Positions 35,501 through 48,941 of a stretch of DNA of 64,000 nucleotides are shown here, piece by piece. The position numbers were made by a program, and so were the translations under genes. Location: the NCBI GenBank assembly GCA_910574455.1, contig CAJSYZ010000007.1, positions 4,168,461-4,232,460 on the forward strand, read 5' to 3'. This DNA comes from Trichaptum fuscoviolaceum. Lineage: Eukaryota > Basidiomycota > Agaricomycetes > Hymenochaetales > Trichaptaceae. The number at the start of each line of letters is the position of its first letter. The stretch's first letter is position 1. Under the pieces are notes generated by a model. The model was not told where the DNA came from. It saw only the letters and a program-made list of their open reading frames with translations, and did not search any database.

Positions 35501-37127
35501 CTATGCGGAGGTTCCAGTCGTTGCGCTACTTCTTTTCCGGTGTTTGAGGACCCACGGGTGCTTTCTGACCTCAGATAGAGGAAGACGCTTTTCCGCTTCA
35601 AAGACCAGAAGCTAGTAGTAGTAGTTAAAAATACGATCAGTTTAAGATGCGATCTCGCGCTGAAAGGCATTGCGGTAGTTAACGTACCTTTGAGATTAGG
35701 TCCCTTGCCTCCGGAGTGACTTTTGAGGGGAAATGGAGGTCAACGTTTCTGATACGCTTGTAAGTACCTGCATATAGAACAGGAGACAGTTAGAGCTGAA
35801 TTTCAAAGCAATGGGTAGACTCTAACCTTTGTATCCGCTGTCATCCCCGGCTCCTCCTCGCACCTCGAAGGGAGGACATCCACATAGAAACTCATACATA
35901 AGCACACCTAATGCCCAATGGTCGACCTTTTCTGTGTGTTCTTTTCCGAGTACCATTTCTGGAGGAAGATAATCGAGAGTACCACAAATCGTCTTTCGTC
36001 TGATGGACAATCAGTCTATGGGAAAGGCTCAAAAGTATAAATGCTCACCGGTTGCCGGGGGCATGCACACTCCAGCCAAAGTCTCCGATCTTCAACTCTC
36101 CATCAATACCAAGAAGCAAGTTTTCCGGCTTAATGTCACGATGAATGACATGCTTTGAGTGGAGGTATCCCAGCGCATCAGCCATCTGGTCAATGTAGGT
36201 AGCGCTCCGCCTCTCCGAAAAGGCACCGACTTTGCTCAGTTGTTTGTACAGTTCGCCCTTCCCAGCGAACTCAAGCATCAGGAATATGCGGTTCTCGTCA
36301 TGGAAGTAGCCATATAAGCGTAAGATGTTGGGGTGCCGTAGGTTTTGCTGGATTTCGATTTCACGACGAACTTGCTTCTCAACTCGGTCCTCGATGAGCT
36401 CCTTCTTAATGAGGGTTTTGAGAGCCAGAATGAACTTGGTTTCGCCCTTCGTCCGAGCCAGGTAAACCCGTCCGAACTTGCCTTTACCCAGTGGCCGACC
36501 AATGTCGAAGTCAGAGAGATGCCATTCTCGCGTAGGGCGTTCTCTGTTTAAATCGTAAGAATACAATGAAACAAGGACATGTCTTGTCACTTACTTTAAT
36601 AAACTCGAATCCATGGCAAGCTCTTCGGCAGCTTCTCCAGTAACTGGTGGCCCTAGACTTTCCCGTTCTAGCTCAAGGCCACCATCGTATTTCCCTATGT
36701 CAATTTGGGACTGGTCAAATTTCTTCTTAGGAATAGCCGAGGCTTTTGTCGGAATTGATGTGGTCTTAGAATCTGCGCTTTGTGTACGTGAATGGCCAGG
36801 TGCAGCCAGCTTTACGATCGTTGATGTCGATGCGCCGTTAGCATCTTTGCTCTTCGTCGGCGCATATTTTGACGTCAACTTGGACTGGCTCAAGACTTTC
36901 TTGTGCAGCGTGCCTCCTGCAGGTCGATTTGGTTTGTCGAGTTTCGAATTGATGTCGAGGTCGGAAAGCTGCTTTGTTAAGCTTTGCACAGATTTTACAG
37001 TCTTGAGTTTGGATGCCATGATGACTTCGCGGTCGAGAAGATGGAGGTGGGAGAAGATGGAGGGGATGAAAGACCGACCACTTGCGATTCGATTGAGCAC
37101 GCCTGTTTTGAACTCCGACTGGTTCAT
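35501..37127 (-). CDS. IPL1: Aurora-type serine/threonine protein kinase
   Basis: Mitotic kinase of the Aurora/Ipl1 family, part of the chromosomal passenger complex. It starts at 37127 ([14 protein letters not shown]); [14 protein letters not shown] at 37019 is an alternative. The low-complexity N-terminal region is followed by an intron and the kinase domain: [20 protein letters not shown] (Gly loop), [11 protein letters not shown] (ATP-binding Lys), [27 protein letters not shown] (catalytic loop), [20 protein letters not shown] (DFGW and activation Thr), LDYLPPEMV and [20 protein letters not shown]. After two more introns, [17 protein letters not shown] and [20 protein letters not shown]; stop at 35501-35503. 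The PPFE-YKRI loop ([14 protein letters not shown]) looks a few residues longer than usual. All catalytic residues are present. Confidence 0.93.
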
Positions 37128-37348
37128 TTTGCCGCGTGACTGCTCCTCACGTGCTAGTGCCGGAAAAGGCTCATCACGTGATTGGCACTCAGTTTGGTAT
37201 TGTTTGTTCCTCAAAGACTTATGATTTTTTTTTCTTCCTCTTCCTCTGCTATGTATCATCTTTCATTCGTATCTATCCTACTTACCTTTTACCTCCTAAT
37301 GGGTGAAATTCAAGCCTCTCGCTTAGCAAAAAGGGAGACACGCTGGGC

Positions 37349-37684
37349 TTAGTTGCCCTCCTTCTGTATCGCAATTTGCTTCCGTCGAAGTCGGCCTACA
37401 AGGTACAGTTCCTTCAGAAGTTCCCGAAACTTGGCGCATTCGTTACTCGACAGCGTGAAATTTACGCTATTTTTGACAACCGAGAAATAGTCGTCACCCA
37501 TCTGGTATGGAATGAGCAGGGAAGTAGTGACATCGATGGGACATCTGACCTGCGTGCGGCTTGAGAACATGGCCTTCAAGTTGGGAATTCTGATAGTGAC
37601 CTCAGGCTCACCCGAAAAAAGTACCTGCACTCGCATCTGTGGGACACTGTTTGTGTCGTCAACGGGACCAAAACTTGAATACAT
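37349..37684 (-). CDS. Unrecognised 111-residue protein
   Basis: Single open frame MYSSFGPVDDTNSVPQMRVQ to KQIAIQKEGN, with evenly mixed, globular-looking composition (VTIRIPNLKAMFSSRTQVRC, MGDDYFSVVKNSVNFTLSSN). It is upstream of and codirectional with the Aurora gene, about 220 bp away. Upstream exons on the minus strand between 37700 and 38000 are possible, in which case this is a C-terminal part. I do not recognise the family. Confidence 0.5.
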   Translation of the reverse strand: MYSSFGPVDDTNSVPQMRVQVLFSGEPEVTIRIPNLKAMFSSRTQVRCPIDVTTSLLIPYQMGDDYFSVVKNSVNFTLSSNECAKFRELLKELYLVGRLRRKQIAIQKEGN

Positions 37685-38027
37685 TTTTCTCTCTAGCTGC
37701 CCTGAAATAATAATAATACAAGTATTTCAGCCAGGCCGCCGGTCATACAACGTCTATCGGCTTATCTTTTCAGGTCTTCACCAGCATTCCGTCGTGGAAT
37801 TTCTAAAGTCCTATAGAGGAATAGCCTACATTGCAAATGGCCGTTCTTTCGATAGCCTCGCTCTTCTAGCGTTGATTGGATACTCGAGGCAGTGAAAACA
37901 TGGTATGACATAAATAGCGAACCGGGGGGTGCGCGCCTGCGCATAGCATTGCCCCCTCACCCTTGTAAGCGTGTCCAAAGACCGCTTGGTTTTCCTCCTC
38001 CGTGAAGGATTCTCACAACGATGCGTT

Positions 38028-39884
38028 ATGAGCGACGTCAGTGATAATGCGGCCATTGTCCAAGCCCTTTCAGACGTGTGAGTGTTTGTATGTTGTACGG
38101 ACTACAATACTGATCGTCAACTTCAAAGGGTATCGACGAACTATGTTGGCGTTGCGAGCATGACGTTCCTCCTATATGACCATATTTTAACTTTCAATGA
38201 CGAGGTAGATAAAAGTATCATCAGAAGTAACAGCAATCATCTTGACCGGTGTTCTACGAAGGTGGCTTACATATGGAGAAGGAGAAAAGGCCTCAGTGAG
38301 TTCGTACTACTGCGCTCGATTTCGATAGCATCTAAAACATTCTCAGTTGGTTCTCTGTTTCTTATTGTTAGCGATGAATACCCTCTGGTTCTGCAATGTC
38401 TGATTTTCAAAAAAAGAATCGTTATCTCACTCCGTTTGGCTTCATCGTGAATATGGTTGGTACGTGATATCGGTTTCAAGTTACGAAGCAATACTGGATG
38501 CTCAACTACTCCTTCACAGCCTACCTCTCACCCTTTTTCTCATCGAATGTGCGCTTAAATATCTCTTGCAATGGCGAATATATCATAGTGAATAACCTGG
38601 TTTCCATTTGCAGATGTAACTTTCCTACTCCCTATAAGCTTCAAAACAGATGCTCATTCTTCAGTCACATCCAAGATGTCATCATTTCGTTAGATATGAA
38701 GGGGCTTTCACGACTGTATCTCTCGCAATTGTTGCGCTTATGATGATTGTCCGTATCCACGCACTGTACGGCGGGAATCGTGCCATTACGTTGTTTGTGG
38801 TCGCATTGCTTATCGCCCAAGTAAGCGTCCAGGCATACTTGCTTGCGAATGCTATCCGTGAGAGGCCATTATTTCGTAGCTATAGATAGAATCAACTAAA
38901 AGGAGAACTTGGGTATAGCGGTTCCACAGTTGCAAGGGCAAACAAGTATGTACAGTCCTTCTTACAAGCGCAAAAGGCTAATATACTCGTGATAAGGTTG
39001 TACCATGATCTTCGACACTAAAGTGTAAGAATGATGGTCGCGTCTTCCAGCGTTGAAGTTACTATATCAGCTAAACTTATGAATCATCTTCAGCGGCGCG
39101 TTCTCCTCGGCCTACGCATGGATGCCACTTATTTTCGATACGGCAATTCTGCTACTAACTATCTACAGAACGCTTGCGGTCGTTCGAACGGGCGCTGCTG
39201 GGAATGTTATCAAGACGTTTGTCAGGGATGGCTTCTTATACTATGTGTACGTATGCAATGCTATTGACCTTAAAGGGGGATATATCTAACATCATCACAA
39301 CGTTGTTCGTCAGTGTCATCTTCTGCGCGAATGCTATACTGGCGGTAATGCTTGTCGCGGCTCCTGTAAATATTCACTCCCGTTTGGTCACCCTCTGTTA
39401 TTGACCGTTATTTAGGATGGGATCAAAGGAATCGCTGCTCAGCTTGAACAACTGTGGGTTCCGTTGATAAAATAGTCTTTTATCTGAAGCTCACGGACGT
39501 CCGCAGTATTACTGTCACGATGATGAGCCGTATTACGATTAACCTGAAAAAGCAGAACGCCATGGAGTACGGCGGGGAGATCACCAACAATCGAGTTCGA
39601 ACCATGTCATTCAGCTGTACCGGGACTGGATGGAGTCAGAGTAGAACTCGTCCTCTGGAAGTACGTCCTTACCCAAACTGGCTTTATAAACCATTACTAC
39701 GTTACGGACTCTAACAACATTCGTTTCCATTTAATAGTCCTCGCAGGACCACTCATACGAACTGAATATTATAGTAGATAAGGAGATTGACTTCGCATAT
39801 GCATTTCGTTTACTCTTCTCGCTTATCACTTTCTTTCGCTCTACATTTATATGCTATCGTACTGCTTTGGATTACTTTAAATAG
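38028..39884 (+). CDS. DUF6533-type multi-pass membrane protein, copy 3
   Basis: Third family member. First exon MSDVSDNAAIVQALSDV, intron, STNYVGVASMTFLLYDHILT, an intron, VAYIWRRRKGL, a helix exon, CHHFVRYEGAFTTVSLAIVA, IRIHALYGGNRAITLFVVAL, LIAQVSVQAYLLANAI, CTMIFDTK, AFSSAYAWMPLIFDTAILLL-type helix (frame by eye), FVRDGFLYYVVIFCANAILAV and TMMSRITINLKKQNAMEYGG. The C-terminal exon after an intron at about 39662-39737 reads SSQDHSYELNIIVDKEIDFA, with a proposed stop at 39882-39884. Tail shorter than in copies 1 and 2. Separated from them by the Aurora kinase. Exon ends are approximate. Confidence 0.7.
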
Positions 39885-40219
39885 ATACTTTACTGTTGCT
39901 TTGCCATTATGAAATAATTCGCCAATAAATATGGTACAACTGTATTACAACTGTAGTATTGTTCCGATCAGCAATTACTACAGGTAGTCAACAACTTGAC
40001 CTGAACGCCGGTGTACATCATGATATTTCGGTGACAGCCGGAGTGATCGACGACGGGCAACTTCGACACGTCCACACTTGAACTGTCGCCCTATTTTCTT
40101 AACCTCGCTCTATTGTTTTCTTACTTCTTGCTACGACAGCCTGCATTGCATTCATCTGATCGCTCTTCAGAAATCTGGCCTGGGTAGTTTAAAGGCTGCC
40201 TTTAGGCGTCGAGTCGGTA
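39885..40219. other. Intergenic before ALG11
   Basis: About 0.33 kb, AT-rich; probably the ALG11 promoter. Nothing else seen. Confidence 0.4.
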
Positions 40220-42321
40220 ATGGACTCCATACCTTTAATTCTGAATATCTTGTTGGTCGCCAGCGTCACACCGGTTTTCGTGCTTTGGACATATACCCGC
40301 AAGCTTCTGCAGGAGAACAAACTGAAGAAACGCGATGTTCTGCGGTTTTTGGGCGTGCCTGAGGGTGCAAGGCGCACATTAGTGGGGTTCTTCCATCCAT
40401 ACTGGTGTGTGTTAACTTGTATTTTCTGTCGAGAAATGCATTTCTGATTCTACGTAGAACATCTTCTGTTCTTGCACTTCCACTTGGTACTCGCTCTCAA
40501 TATCGGGTAAAACACGACAGTAATGCCGGAGGTGGAGGAGAAAGGGTACTCTGGGCTGCCGTTGCACTCCTGCAGCGCACCTCACCGGACATTATAAGCG
40601 TCGTGTACTCAGGCGATGGCGACGCAGGGAAGGATAAAATTATCGAGAAAGTAAAGGTGAGTATATATCTTCATATTTTCTAGATTCTTGTCTGAATGCC
40701 TTTTTGCTCCAGACAGGGTTCAACATTACACTCGACCCAAACTCGCTGCACTTCGTCTTCCTCAAATCGCGGCATCTTGTCGAGGATTCAAGCTGGCCCC
40801 GATTTACGCTCCTTGGGCAGTCAGTTGGGTCTATGGTGCTTGCCTGGGAGGCTCTCACTGGGCTCATGCCTGATATCTACATTGGTACGTTCTTACATCT
40901 CAGGGTGACAGGTATGAATGCGTTGTGAATGGTTTAACTGATGAATCTGTGCGTACAGACACAATGGGATATGCTTTCACAATGAATATCGTGAATTGGT
41001 TATCCCGAGGCCGCGTACCTGTTGGGGCATATGTCCATTATCCTACCATCAGCACCGAGATGCTCGCTCGCGTCCGGTCTCGCAAACGTTGGCATACCAA
41101 TGACGACGCGATATCATCCTCTTCTCTGCTTAGCTCTGGGAAACTCCTGTATGTCTTCACTCGTTCATTTCAATATCACGGAGACCACGGCGTCGCTGAC
41201 ACTGGAAGCCAGGTATTACCGTATCTTCATGTATCACTATTCCCTCGCCTTGCGTCGCGCATCATTCCTGATGGTGAACTCTTCGTGGACGAAAAGCCAT
41301 GTTGATGCAATCCTTAACCACCATGACACTCCCCTTGACATTATCCATTCCCTCTTGTCAATCCCGGCTTTACCGTTCTCTTTACTGTTGACTTCTAATC
41401 CACGACATGAAGCGCCGAAGAGTGCAGGCATCGTCTACCCACCGTGTGAGACAGACGAGCTGACGGGGTTCCCTCTGGAAGGACGAGAACGTGTAATTTT
41501 GAGTCTGGCGCAGTTTCGGTAAGTGATGTTCTCAGACTTCTTGAAATGAGGATTTTGTTGACTTGGGGTTTGTTTTGAGTAGGCCGGAGAAGGACCACGC
41601 GGCGCAACTTGAATCGTTTGCTGAACTCCTCAAGCAGCATTCTGAATACCGCTCTAATGACTCCTCAACGCTCGTGAAGCTTGTCTTAGTTGGTGGCGTA
41701 CGGAACGAGGGAGATGCATCCCGTGTAGAATCATTACGAAGTCTAGCAAAAGACCTTAATATTCAGGTTAGCTGTGTAGAAGTTTGGAAGTTCGCATTGC
41801 TAATCTCATCGAATACCCTATACAGGACAGCACCGAATTCATTATAAATGCGCCTTATACGGCTGTACTCTCCTGGCTTTCGCGCTCAAGTATCGGTCTG
41901 AGTACTATGGTTGACGAACACTTCGGAATCAATGTCGTCGAGTACATGGTCAGTACCCGTTCTACTCTTTTGTCAGCCTTCCGCTGAAGCATCCTTCAGG
42001 CTGCTGGATTAATTCCGGTCACGCACGCTTCAGGCGGTCCGCTGAATGACATTGTCGTCCCTTACAAAGGCGAACCTACTGGTCTGTTTTTCTTTCACGT
42101 GTTATATTACACCTTGACTCTGACAGTAATCTTTAGGGTTCCACGCTACGGACCCTCAGACATTCGCTTCTGCTTTGCAAGCCGTACTTTCTCTCACGCC
42201 GACAGAAGATCTGGCGATGCGTGGGCGCGCGCGTCGATGGGCGGTGGAACGCTTCTCAAGACAAGGGTTTGAGGAGGCATGGGAGAGCACCGGCTGGCGG
42301 AACTGGCTACCTCAGTCTTAA
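40220..42321 (+). CDS. ALG11: GDP-mannose:Man3GlcNAc2-PP-dolichol alpha-1,2-mannosyltransferase
   Basis: Adds the fourth and fifth mannoses to the dolichol-linked N-glycan precursor on the cytosolic face of the ER. It begins with a membrane helix ([20 protein letters not shown]). [20 protein letters not shown], split by an intron at about 40405-40516, is the family signature. [77 protein letters not shown] and [20 protein letters not shown] follow. The GT4 acceptor/donor region [40 protein letters not shown] and [20 protein letters not shown] are all present. It ends [13 protein letters not shown], stop at 42319-42321. Seven or so introns. Length near 500 residues fits ALG11. No lesions seen. 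Confidence 0.95.
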
Positions 42322-42988
42322 CTCGGCATCTCATCCAGTTGACCCGCCATTTATGCTCTAGAGGGATCAGACCCTTTTCGACATACCTCTGTGTATTTCT
42401 TAACAAAGTTCGTGTGCCACTCGATACGTGTCCAGCGGCCGTGCGTTTCCCATCCGACCCGCGACAAAGCAGTCACGCAGTGATGAGGTGATCGTATTAG
42501 TGGTTAGTAAGTAACCTCACGTGAATCTTAAACCGCCGAAAAGTCGAAAAACGTACATTTCCTTCAAAAGCTGTTGTCTTATTGACGAGCTTCTTGACGA
42601 GTGAAATGAATGCATCGTAGCACCTGCGCATTCGGCAACGAACTGTGAGCACATAACCAAGACCTGAACGCAATTTCCAGTGCGAGTCTTTGACACGAAT
42701 TTGATTATATTACGTAATCTCTGTACTACTATGTATATATCTGCCGTGTCGAATTTCGTGTTTCTGTACGTAGTGCCTCGCTACACCGTATTTCCCTAGA
42801 AGCCAAACGATCTGGCACCACTTCTTCCAAGAGGCAACATAGCGCCATCTCTGTTGAGAAATCTCCGTGCGAGGCCTTATTTTCTAGCGGCATCATTCTC
42901 CTATCTTTCCGAGAAGAACCCATCGAGGGATTCACACCGCGAACCCAGCCGAGCGCAGGACCTTAAATACACGAGAAACGAGCACACA
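42322..42988. other. Intergenic between ALG11 and TRR1
   Basis: About 0.67 kb; TRR1 promoter side. No additional gene recognised. Confidence 0.4.
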
Positions 42989-44197
<1,209 letters not shown>

Positions 44198-44481
44198 GGC
44201 TCTTGATTGTATCTGTGTTTTACCGACTCGGGCCTCCGAACATTACCTTGCATTTAGAGTTTTTTCTACGGATAGACTGTTGTTGAAGCATGTACGTATG
44301 TATGACGGTTGACGTCGTCGATTCAAGTTACGGATGAAAGATGAAAACTTGCTGAATGATTAATGTACATATTGCGAAGTATAAACAATTTGATATGCTC
44401 TACAAGTAATGGTGATCAAAAGGAAAGACCGTCAGATGATCCTGGCAAACAGGACATACAGTAGCAATATACTGTTGGATT

Positions 44482-47201
44482 CTATGATTCGCTCCTCAAC
44501 TCCCTACTGCTATCCCCCGCGTCAGAACCCTCAACATCCGTATCTACCCAGCTTTCAGACTCTGTATCGATATCCTGAAACTTTGTAGGGCTTCCAAGGT
44601 CGGGCGATGGATGCCATTGAGAGTGGAGGGTAAGCCCGGCAGCTTGAGCGTCAAGCGTTCGAGCAGTATCTGAAGCATCTCGAGCACGGTTTTGTAAGGG
44701 AGCAAGAGGCTCGCGATAGCTATCACTTCCTACTTGCATCGGTGAACGGGAATGCATCGAGGGCCAAAAGACGTCTGCATCTATACTCTGATTTTTGCTG
44801 TCCTCAGGCGTCTTATCCGCATGATCGACCTTCGTCGGGCTCATTTCGACTAAAGCCTGCAATGCACCTTGCGTCACCTGCGCTTGATCGTTCTCCGTCG
44901 CTGAAGTTAGACCCACTCGGGGAGTTCGAACGCCTTGCCCTGGACGGATCTCGTGCAAGTGAGCGCTCTTTGCCCACTTCTTCGCGCTTAGCGGAGAGGG
45001 GCCGACTGAAAACGACTGCGCCACGCCAAGTCCGACAGCTGCTGCGCCAGTGGGTGAGTTATGCGAGCTCGATCGACGGAGGCGCGGATGACCCAAGCTA
45101 TTTAGACCGCTAGCCAAGCCGTTGATGTGGCCGAAGGAAGAAACAAGGTTAGGCGAACGCGGAGAGTGTCCGTGATATGAGATCGATGATGGTGTACCCG
45201 GTCGGTGAGCAACGAGGTGTCGGGGGACGGGTGAACGAATGTGTGTAGGTAAACGAGGCTTGCTGGGAGACGATAAGGACTGGACAGGCGTCCTGCGCTG
45301 CGGCGTCCGGTCCTCGTCAACGCGAGAGGAAGCAGGGAAAGGCACCCTTTCGCCGTCATCTCGGACAACGATCGTGGGCTTCAAGTTCTTAACATTCGGA
45401 TTCTTCGGTGTCGGAGTCGGGCTCCTTGTCCTCCCACCAAATTTCGTCCACTCTCCACCACTGAGGCTACTCAAATGCCGTCTACCCCATTCTCGCAGCG
45501 AGTCCCTCCGACTGCTGGACGCGATCAAGGTCTCCCCTCTCGAGCCGCGGGTTAGAGCCATGAACACCAGCACAGTCAGCAAGAGGCAGAGCTGTGCAAT
45601 TCCTAGCCTCTTTTCGAGCACAACTTCATCTGCAAGGTGGCTAAAGCGCCGTTCGAGTTCTCCATGCTCTCGTTCAAGTCGGCGGCGCTGGGCGGCCCAG
45701 TCTTCTGTGGCACGCTGCATATGCTGGGCGTGTGCTTTCCCTATCCCTTCCAATCGACCGAGGTCCTCCTCCAGGCGGCGAAGAGCCTCGCGCATGGAGC
45801 GTGTCTGCTCTTCGACATACCGAAGGTAGAGCGTTGCATTCATTTCGAGGGCCCCTAGGCGAGTCATGATTGTGCGATATATTGATTCACCAGCGCCGAC
45901 AACAGCGGGCACTCTTGAATCATGTGGGACAATGGTCGGGATGAGAATGGGTTTAGATACTGATACGGACGATGCAGCCACTTGAGTAGCATGTGGGGAT
46001 TCAGGGGCAGAAGACTCGATGATAGCTGACGAGGAACTGCTGGTATCGACAATGACTGGCGAGGAAACAGGCAGAACTTGGCTTGAGACTTGCGAGAAAC
46101 TCGTTACGATTGACGATGAATCAGAGACTGTCGAAGGAGACTGCGATTTCGCGCTGGCTTCTCTGATTTCGCTCGAGGGAGGCGTAGATAATTTTGTCGC
46201 AGGAACGAGAGTGCTCACAACCGAGGCCTCTCCTTCTGCTATTGTTTCCGGTGCTTTGTCTCTCTTCTCATTCGTTTCGCCAACCGTCTCTTTTGCCATC
46301 GCCACCGCGTCGTTAGGAATTGGAGGAGATATGACAGGAGCTTGTACGGGCTCCTCGATCTCGCCACGCTTCTTCTGAGATTCCTCTTCCCAAAGGTCCC
46401 ATTTCCAAGCGTCAAGGTGCGTAAGGCCATATCCCGTAGAAGAGATAGTGGGCAGTAAAATTCGTTCCCATAGTGCGAGTGGAAGTCAATTCGAATGTAC
46501 CGGTAGAAGTCTCGTAGGGAAATCGGAGGATGGAAAGACTGAATGAAGTCTGTCAACATCGTATTTATGAGAGAACGCAACTGGCGCACCTGAATTCCAC
46601 GGATATTCTTCGCTGTGTATCTCCCAGCTGGAGTCCATGCAGCCGGGTCTGGCGTGTCTGTCTGAGCGACACTAACACTGAACTCCTTGACCACTCCAGA
46701 GAAGAATTCGAAGTTTGCTAACTGCACGGTATCAATTCGGATGTCCTCGCATAGCTCAACTACAACATATTGCTGCTCTCCAGGAGTCTTGCAAGGGCTG
46801 AGCATGTACCTATCCTTCTTCGAGGAAAGAATAGATATGGCATGTTTTGCTGAACGATGTGACCCACGTATACGAGCTGAGCAGTCAAGGTCGGCATAGT
46901 TGAACCTGTCAATCAGAGGAACCCCGAAGTGCGGTGATGGCGCTGGCTCCGGCGCAGACGCCTGGAGTTCTTTTTGAGTCTCAGAAGAATGTTGTTGCTG
47001 GTGTTGTTCCGACCTATTGACATTGGGAACGTTGGCAAACACCCTGCCTGTATCTCGACTAGAACTATCGTTCTCGTGCATCTGAGCCTGCTTCGCTTTC
47101 CAATCGTCGATTTCCTCCGCAAGTTCATTTGAAGGCCGAGGTGTGAGGCAGCATATCGGCGGCTCTGGCGGCCTTTGAGCGAATTTTGAAATGCCGTGCA
47201 A
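44482..47201 (-). pseudogene. SUN-domain protein (SLP1/OPT type), copy 1, frameshifted
   Basis: Compared with copies 2 and 3, one base is missing at about 46428 (GGCCATATCCCGTAG here, GGCCATATACCCGTAG in the others). The frame from MHGISKFAQRPPEPPICCL at 47201 therefore leaves the SUN domain after CPLSLLR and stops at 46239, giving 320 codons. The other part is open from 46305 to 44482 (607 codons), carrying the Ser/Thr-rich region, the conserved YRTIMTRLGALEMNATLYLR block, coiled coil, membrane helix GIAQLCLLLTVLVFMALTRG and tail. The tail is longer than in the other copies: for example the segments around TGAAAVG, VDHADKTP and DASDTARTLDAQA are absent there. In the unbroken frame upstream of 47201 a leader (RRRAAGLLALIFSSPALADP) looks like a signal peptide, but no ATG precedes it after the last stop, so a first exon is probably missing from the model. 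A real mutation or a sequencing error are both possible. Confidence 0.85.
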
Positions 47202-47799
47202 AGCATCGTACGGCGAGGTGGGATCCGCAAGAGCGGGAGATGAGAAGATGAGGGCGAGCAGGCCGGCGGCGCGGCGGCGGTAGGCGTGGGTAAGTCCCGG
47301 GCCAGTACAGATAGCTGGTGGTCGCTGAAGGGTCGAGAGATCTGCACGACATTGGATCCAATGAAATTGTTAGTAAAAGCAAATGGAAAGGCCAGCATTG
47401 GCTAGAAAGTCCAAAAATGTCGTATGTAGCTCTCTTGGAGACTGGCGCATACTAATTTGCGCATAAGTACGCGAGGCATGGCTAGCAATAAGCGATGTAG
47501 TGAGATGCGAAGCGGGAGAGAAAATTTAGGATTACATGTCCGCGACGCGCGGCCACTTCTTCTCTTGCACTCAAGCCCTACAATTCTCTCCTCCTCAGGA
47601 CTGCCTGCTTCAAGCTCTCCTGCTTCAAGATATTATTGAGATGTTAAACAAACACTCCTTTTGCTTTCAAGACTACAACGGATGGCTGAACCGAGAGTCT
47701 CCACTTCGCAATACTTATGCCAGCACTTTTGCAAAGATGTGGTCTTGTTCAATTGATTGCGAGTGCATTTGCGACAAGCGCAAGACTCGTTGCTTGCCG

Positions 47800-48055
47800 G
47801 AAGAAAAAACATATATATATTGCTATCTTGTGCAAGTCTCAATTGCGCTTGCTGCCCCGATGTGGCTCAAATTCAGAACATGTAAGGTTAGCTGCCCTTG
47901 AATGCACCTTGCTCACCGGGAGCAAAAACATATATACATTGTCATCTTCGGCCTTGAGTCTTGCTGTCCTGGCATTGCTCTCTGGGCTTAAAAGCTTGCT
48001 GTCCTGATGCTGCTCTCCCGGTGCAAAAACATATATACATTGTCATCTTTGGTGT
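47800..48055. repeat. AT-rich spaced repeat (R1)
   Basis: The phrase AAAAACATATATACATTGTC recurs at about 47806 (variant), 47933 and 48023, each time flanked by CTTGCTGTCCTG-like and CACCGGGAGC/CCCGGTGC-like sequence. Spacing is about 90 to 125 bp. A degenerate minisatellite downstream of the SUN promoter; no coding content. Confidence 0.6.
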
Positions 48056-48392
48056 CACCGGAAAGAGTTCTCAAGAGCTTGCTTAAAGTGCTCAGGGTCG
48101 AGTTTTGGGGCTCATTCCCTCAGATATTTTGATTATTCTAATGTCAAGCTCTCTGTTTTATAATATAGATTAACTCTGGTATCTAAAACCAATGCAATCG
48201 AAGGAGAAACTGAGATCATTTGCACCGGCCGGAGTTGATTACGTAAGCAGGGTCAATGCGTGCTACCAATCCTGGCCCAACCTCCTGCTCTGCAACCATG
48301 ACCTGCGAGCAGGCCATTGAACCTATCTCATTGCTCACAACCTCTGGAATTCAGCTTTCCATCACCATAGGCCACTACACCAGCATGCAAGT

Positions 48393-48941
48393 CTATGCTT
48401 CCCTGCATCTCAGCCCCGAAATCCAGACACAGAGAGGTGAGTGCTCTCCCGGCCTCTCACACCTCCTTCCAAGGCTCGCAACCCTCGGGACACTATCCAG
48501 GTCTGATGGAAGGTCCTGAAACACTTGGAAGGCTTCTAGGCTGGACGTAATACCACCCGATAAGCGAAATGTGCGAGCGAAACCATCCAAATTGCAGAAT
48601 CTCCGGGTGAGCTCCTCCAAGCTGCTGTAGGCCTGTTCAACACACATTGACAACATACCTAAGTTCTGTGCTGCGATAATGACTACTGAAGTATCAACTA
48701 TAGACCCCAAGGCTCGAAGATACACCACCCCGCCTCCCCCCAGCTCACAAACTCGACCCGAGCAAGCCGTGCAAGTGCAGCACGGCTCATACCTCCCATT
48801 CACTCGGAAGACATCTTCCATACTTCGCCTCGCTCTTTTCGCATCAGAAACCAGGGGTTCAGGGTCTCGGCTATGCTGTGGGAATGGCGCTACTGCGTAG
48901 CCGCTGTCTGCAATGCCCGGAGGCTGTATTTTTGCGAGCAC
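48393..48941 (-). CDS. Unrecognised 182-codon ORF in R1
   Basis: Open frame MLAKIQPPGIADSGYAVAPF to SGLRCREA, with a Cys-rich patch (EPCCTCTACSGRVC) and a helical part (CVEQAYSSLEELTRRF). It is preserved without stops in R2 and R3, but most differences from them change the amino acid (Cys to Arg, Thr to Ile, Gly to Ser, Leu to Phe, Arg to Ser), so selection on the protein is doubtful. No signature of a known family; transposon-derived sequence or chance are possible. Confidence 0.3.
   Translation of the reverse strand: MLAKIQPPGIADSGYAVAPFPQHSRDPEPLVSDAKRARRSMEDVFRVNGRYEPCCTCTACSGRVCELGGGGVVYLRALGSIVDTSVVIIAAQNLGMLSMCVEQAYSSLEELTRRFCNLDGFARTFRLSGGITSSLEAFQVFQDLPSDLDSVPRVASLGRRCERPGEHSPLCVWISGLRCREA

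Noticed and set aside
35820..35880. Intron inside the Aurora kinase right after PPFE
   Set aside because: Splicing there puts the following exon out of frame; the longer loop up to SGYKG with a later donor keeps [12 protein letters not shown] in frame.
45239..45829. 196-codon plus-strand ORF repeated in all units
   Set aside because: Antisense to the Ser/Arg-rich tail and coiled coil of the SUN gene; openness follows from its codon composition.
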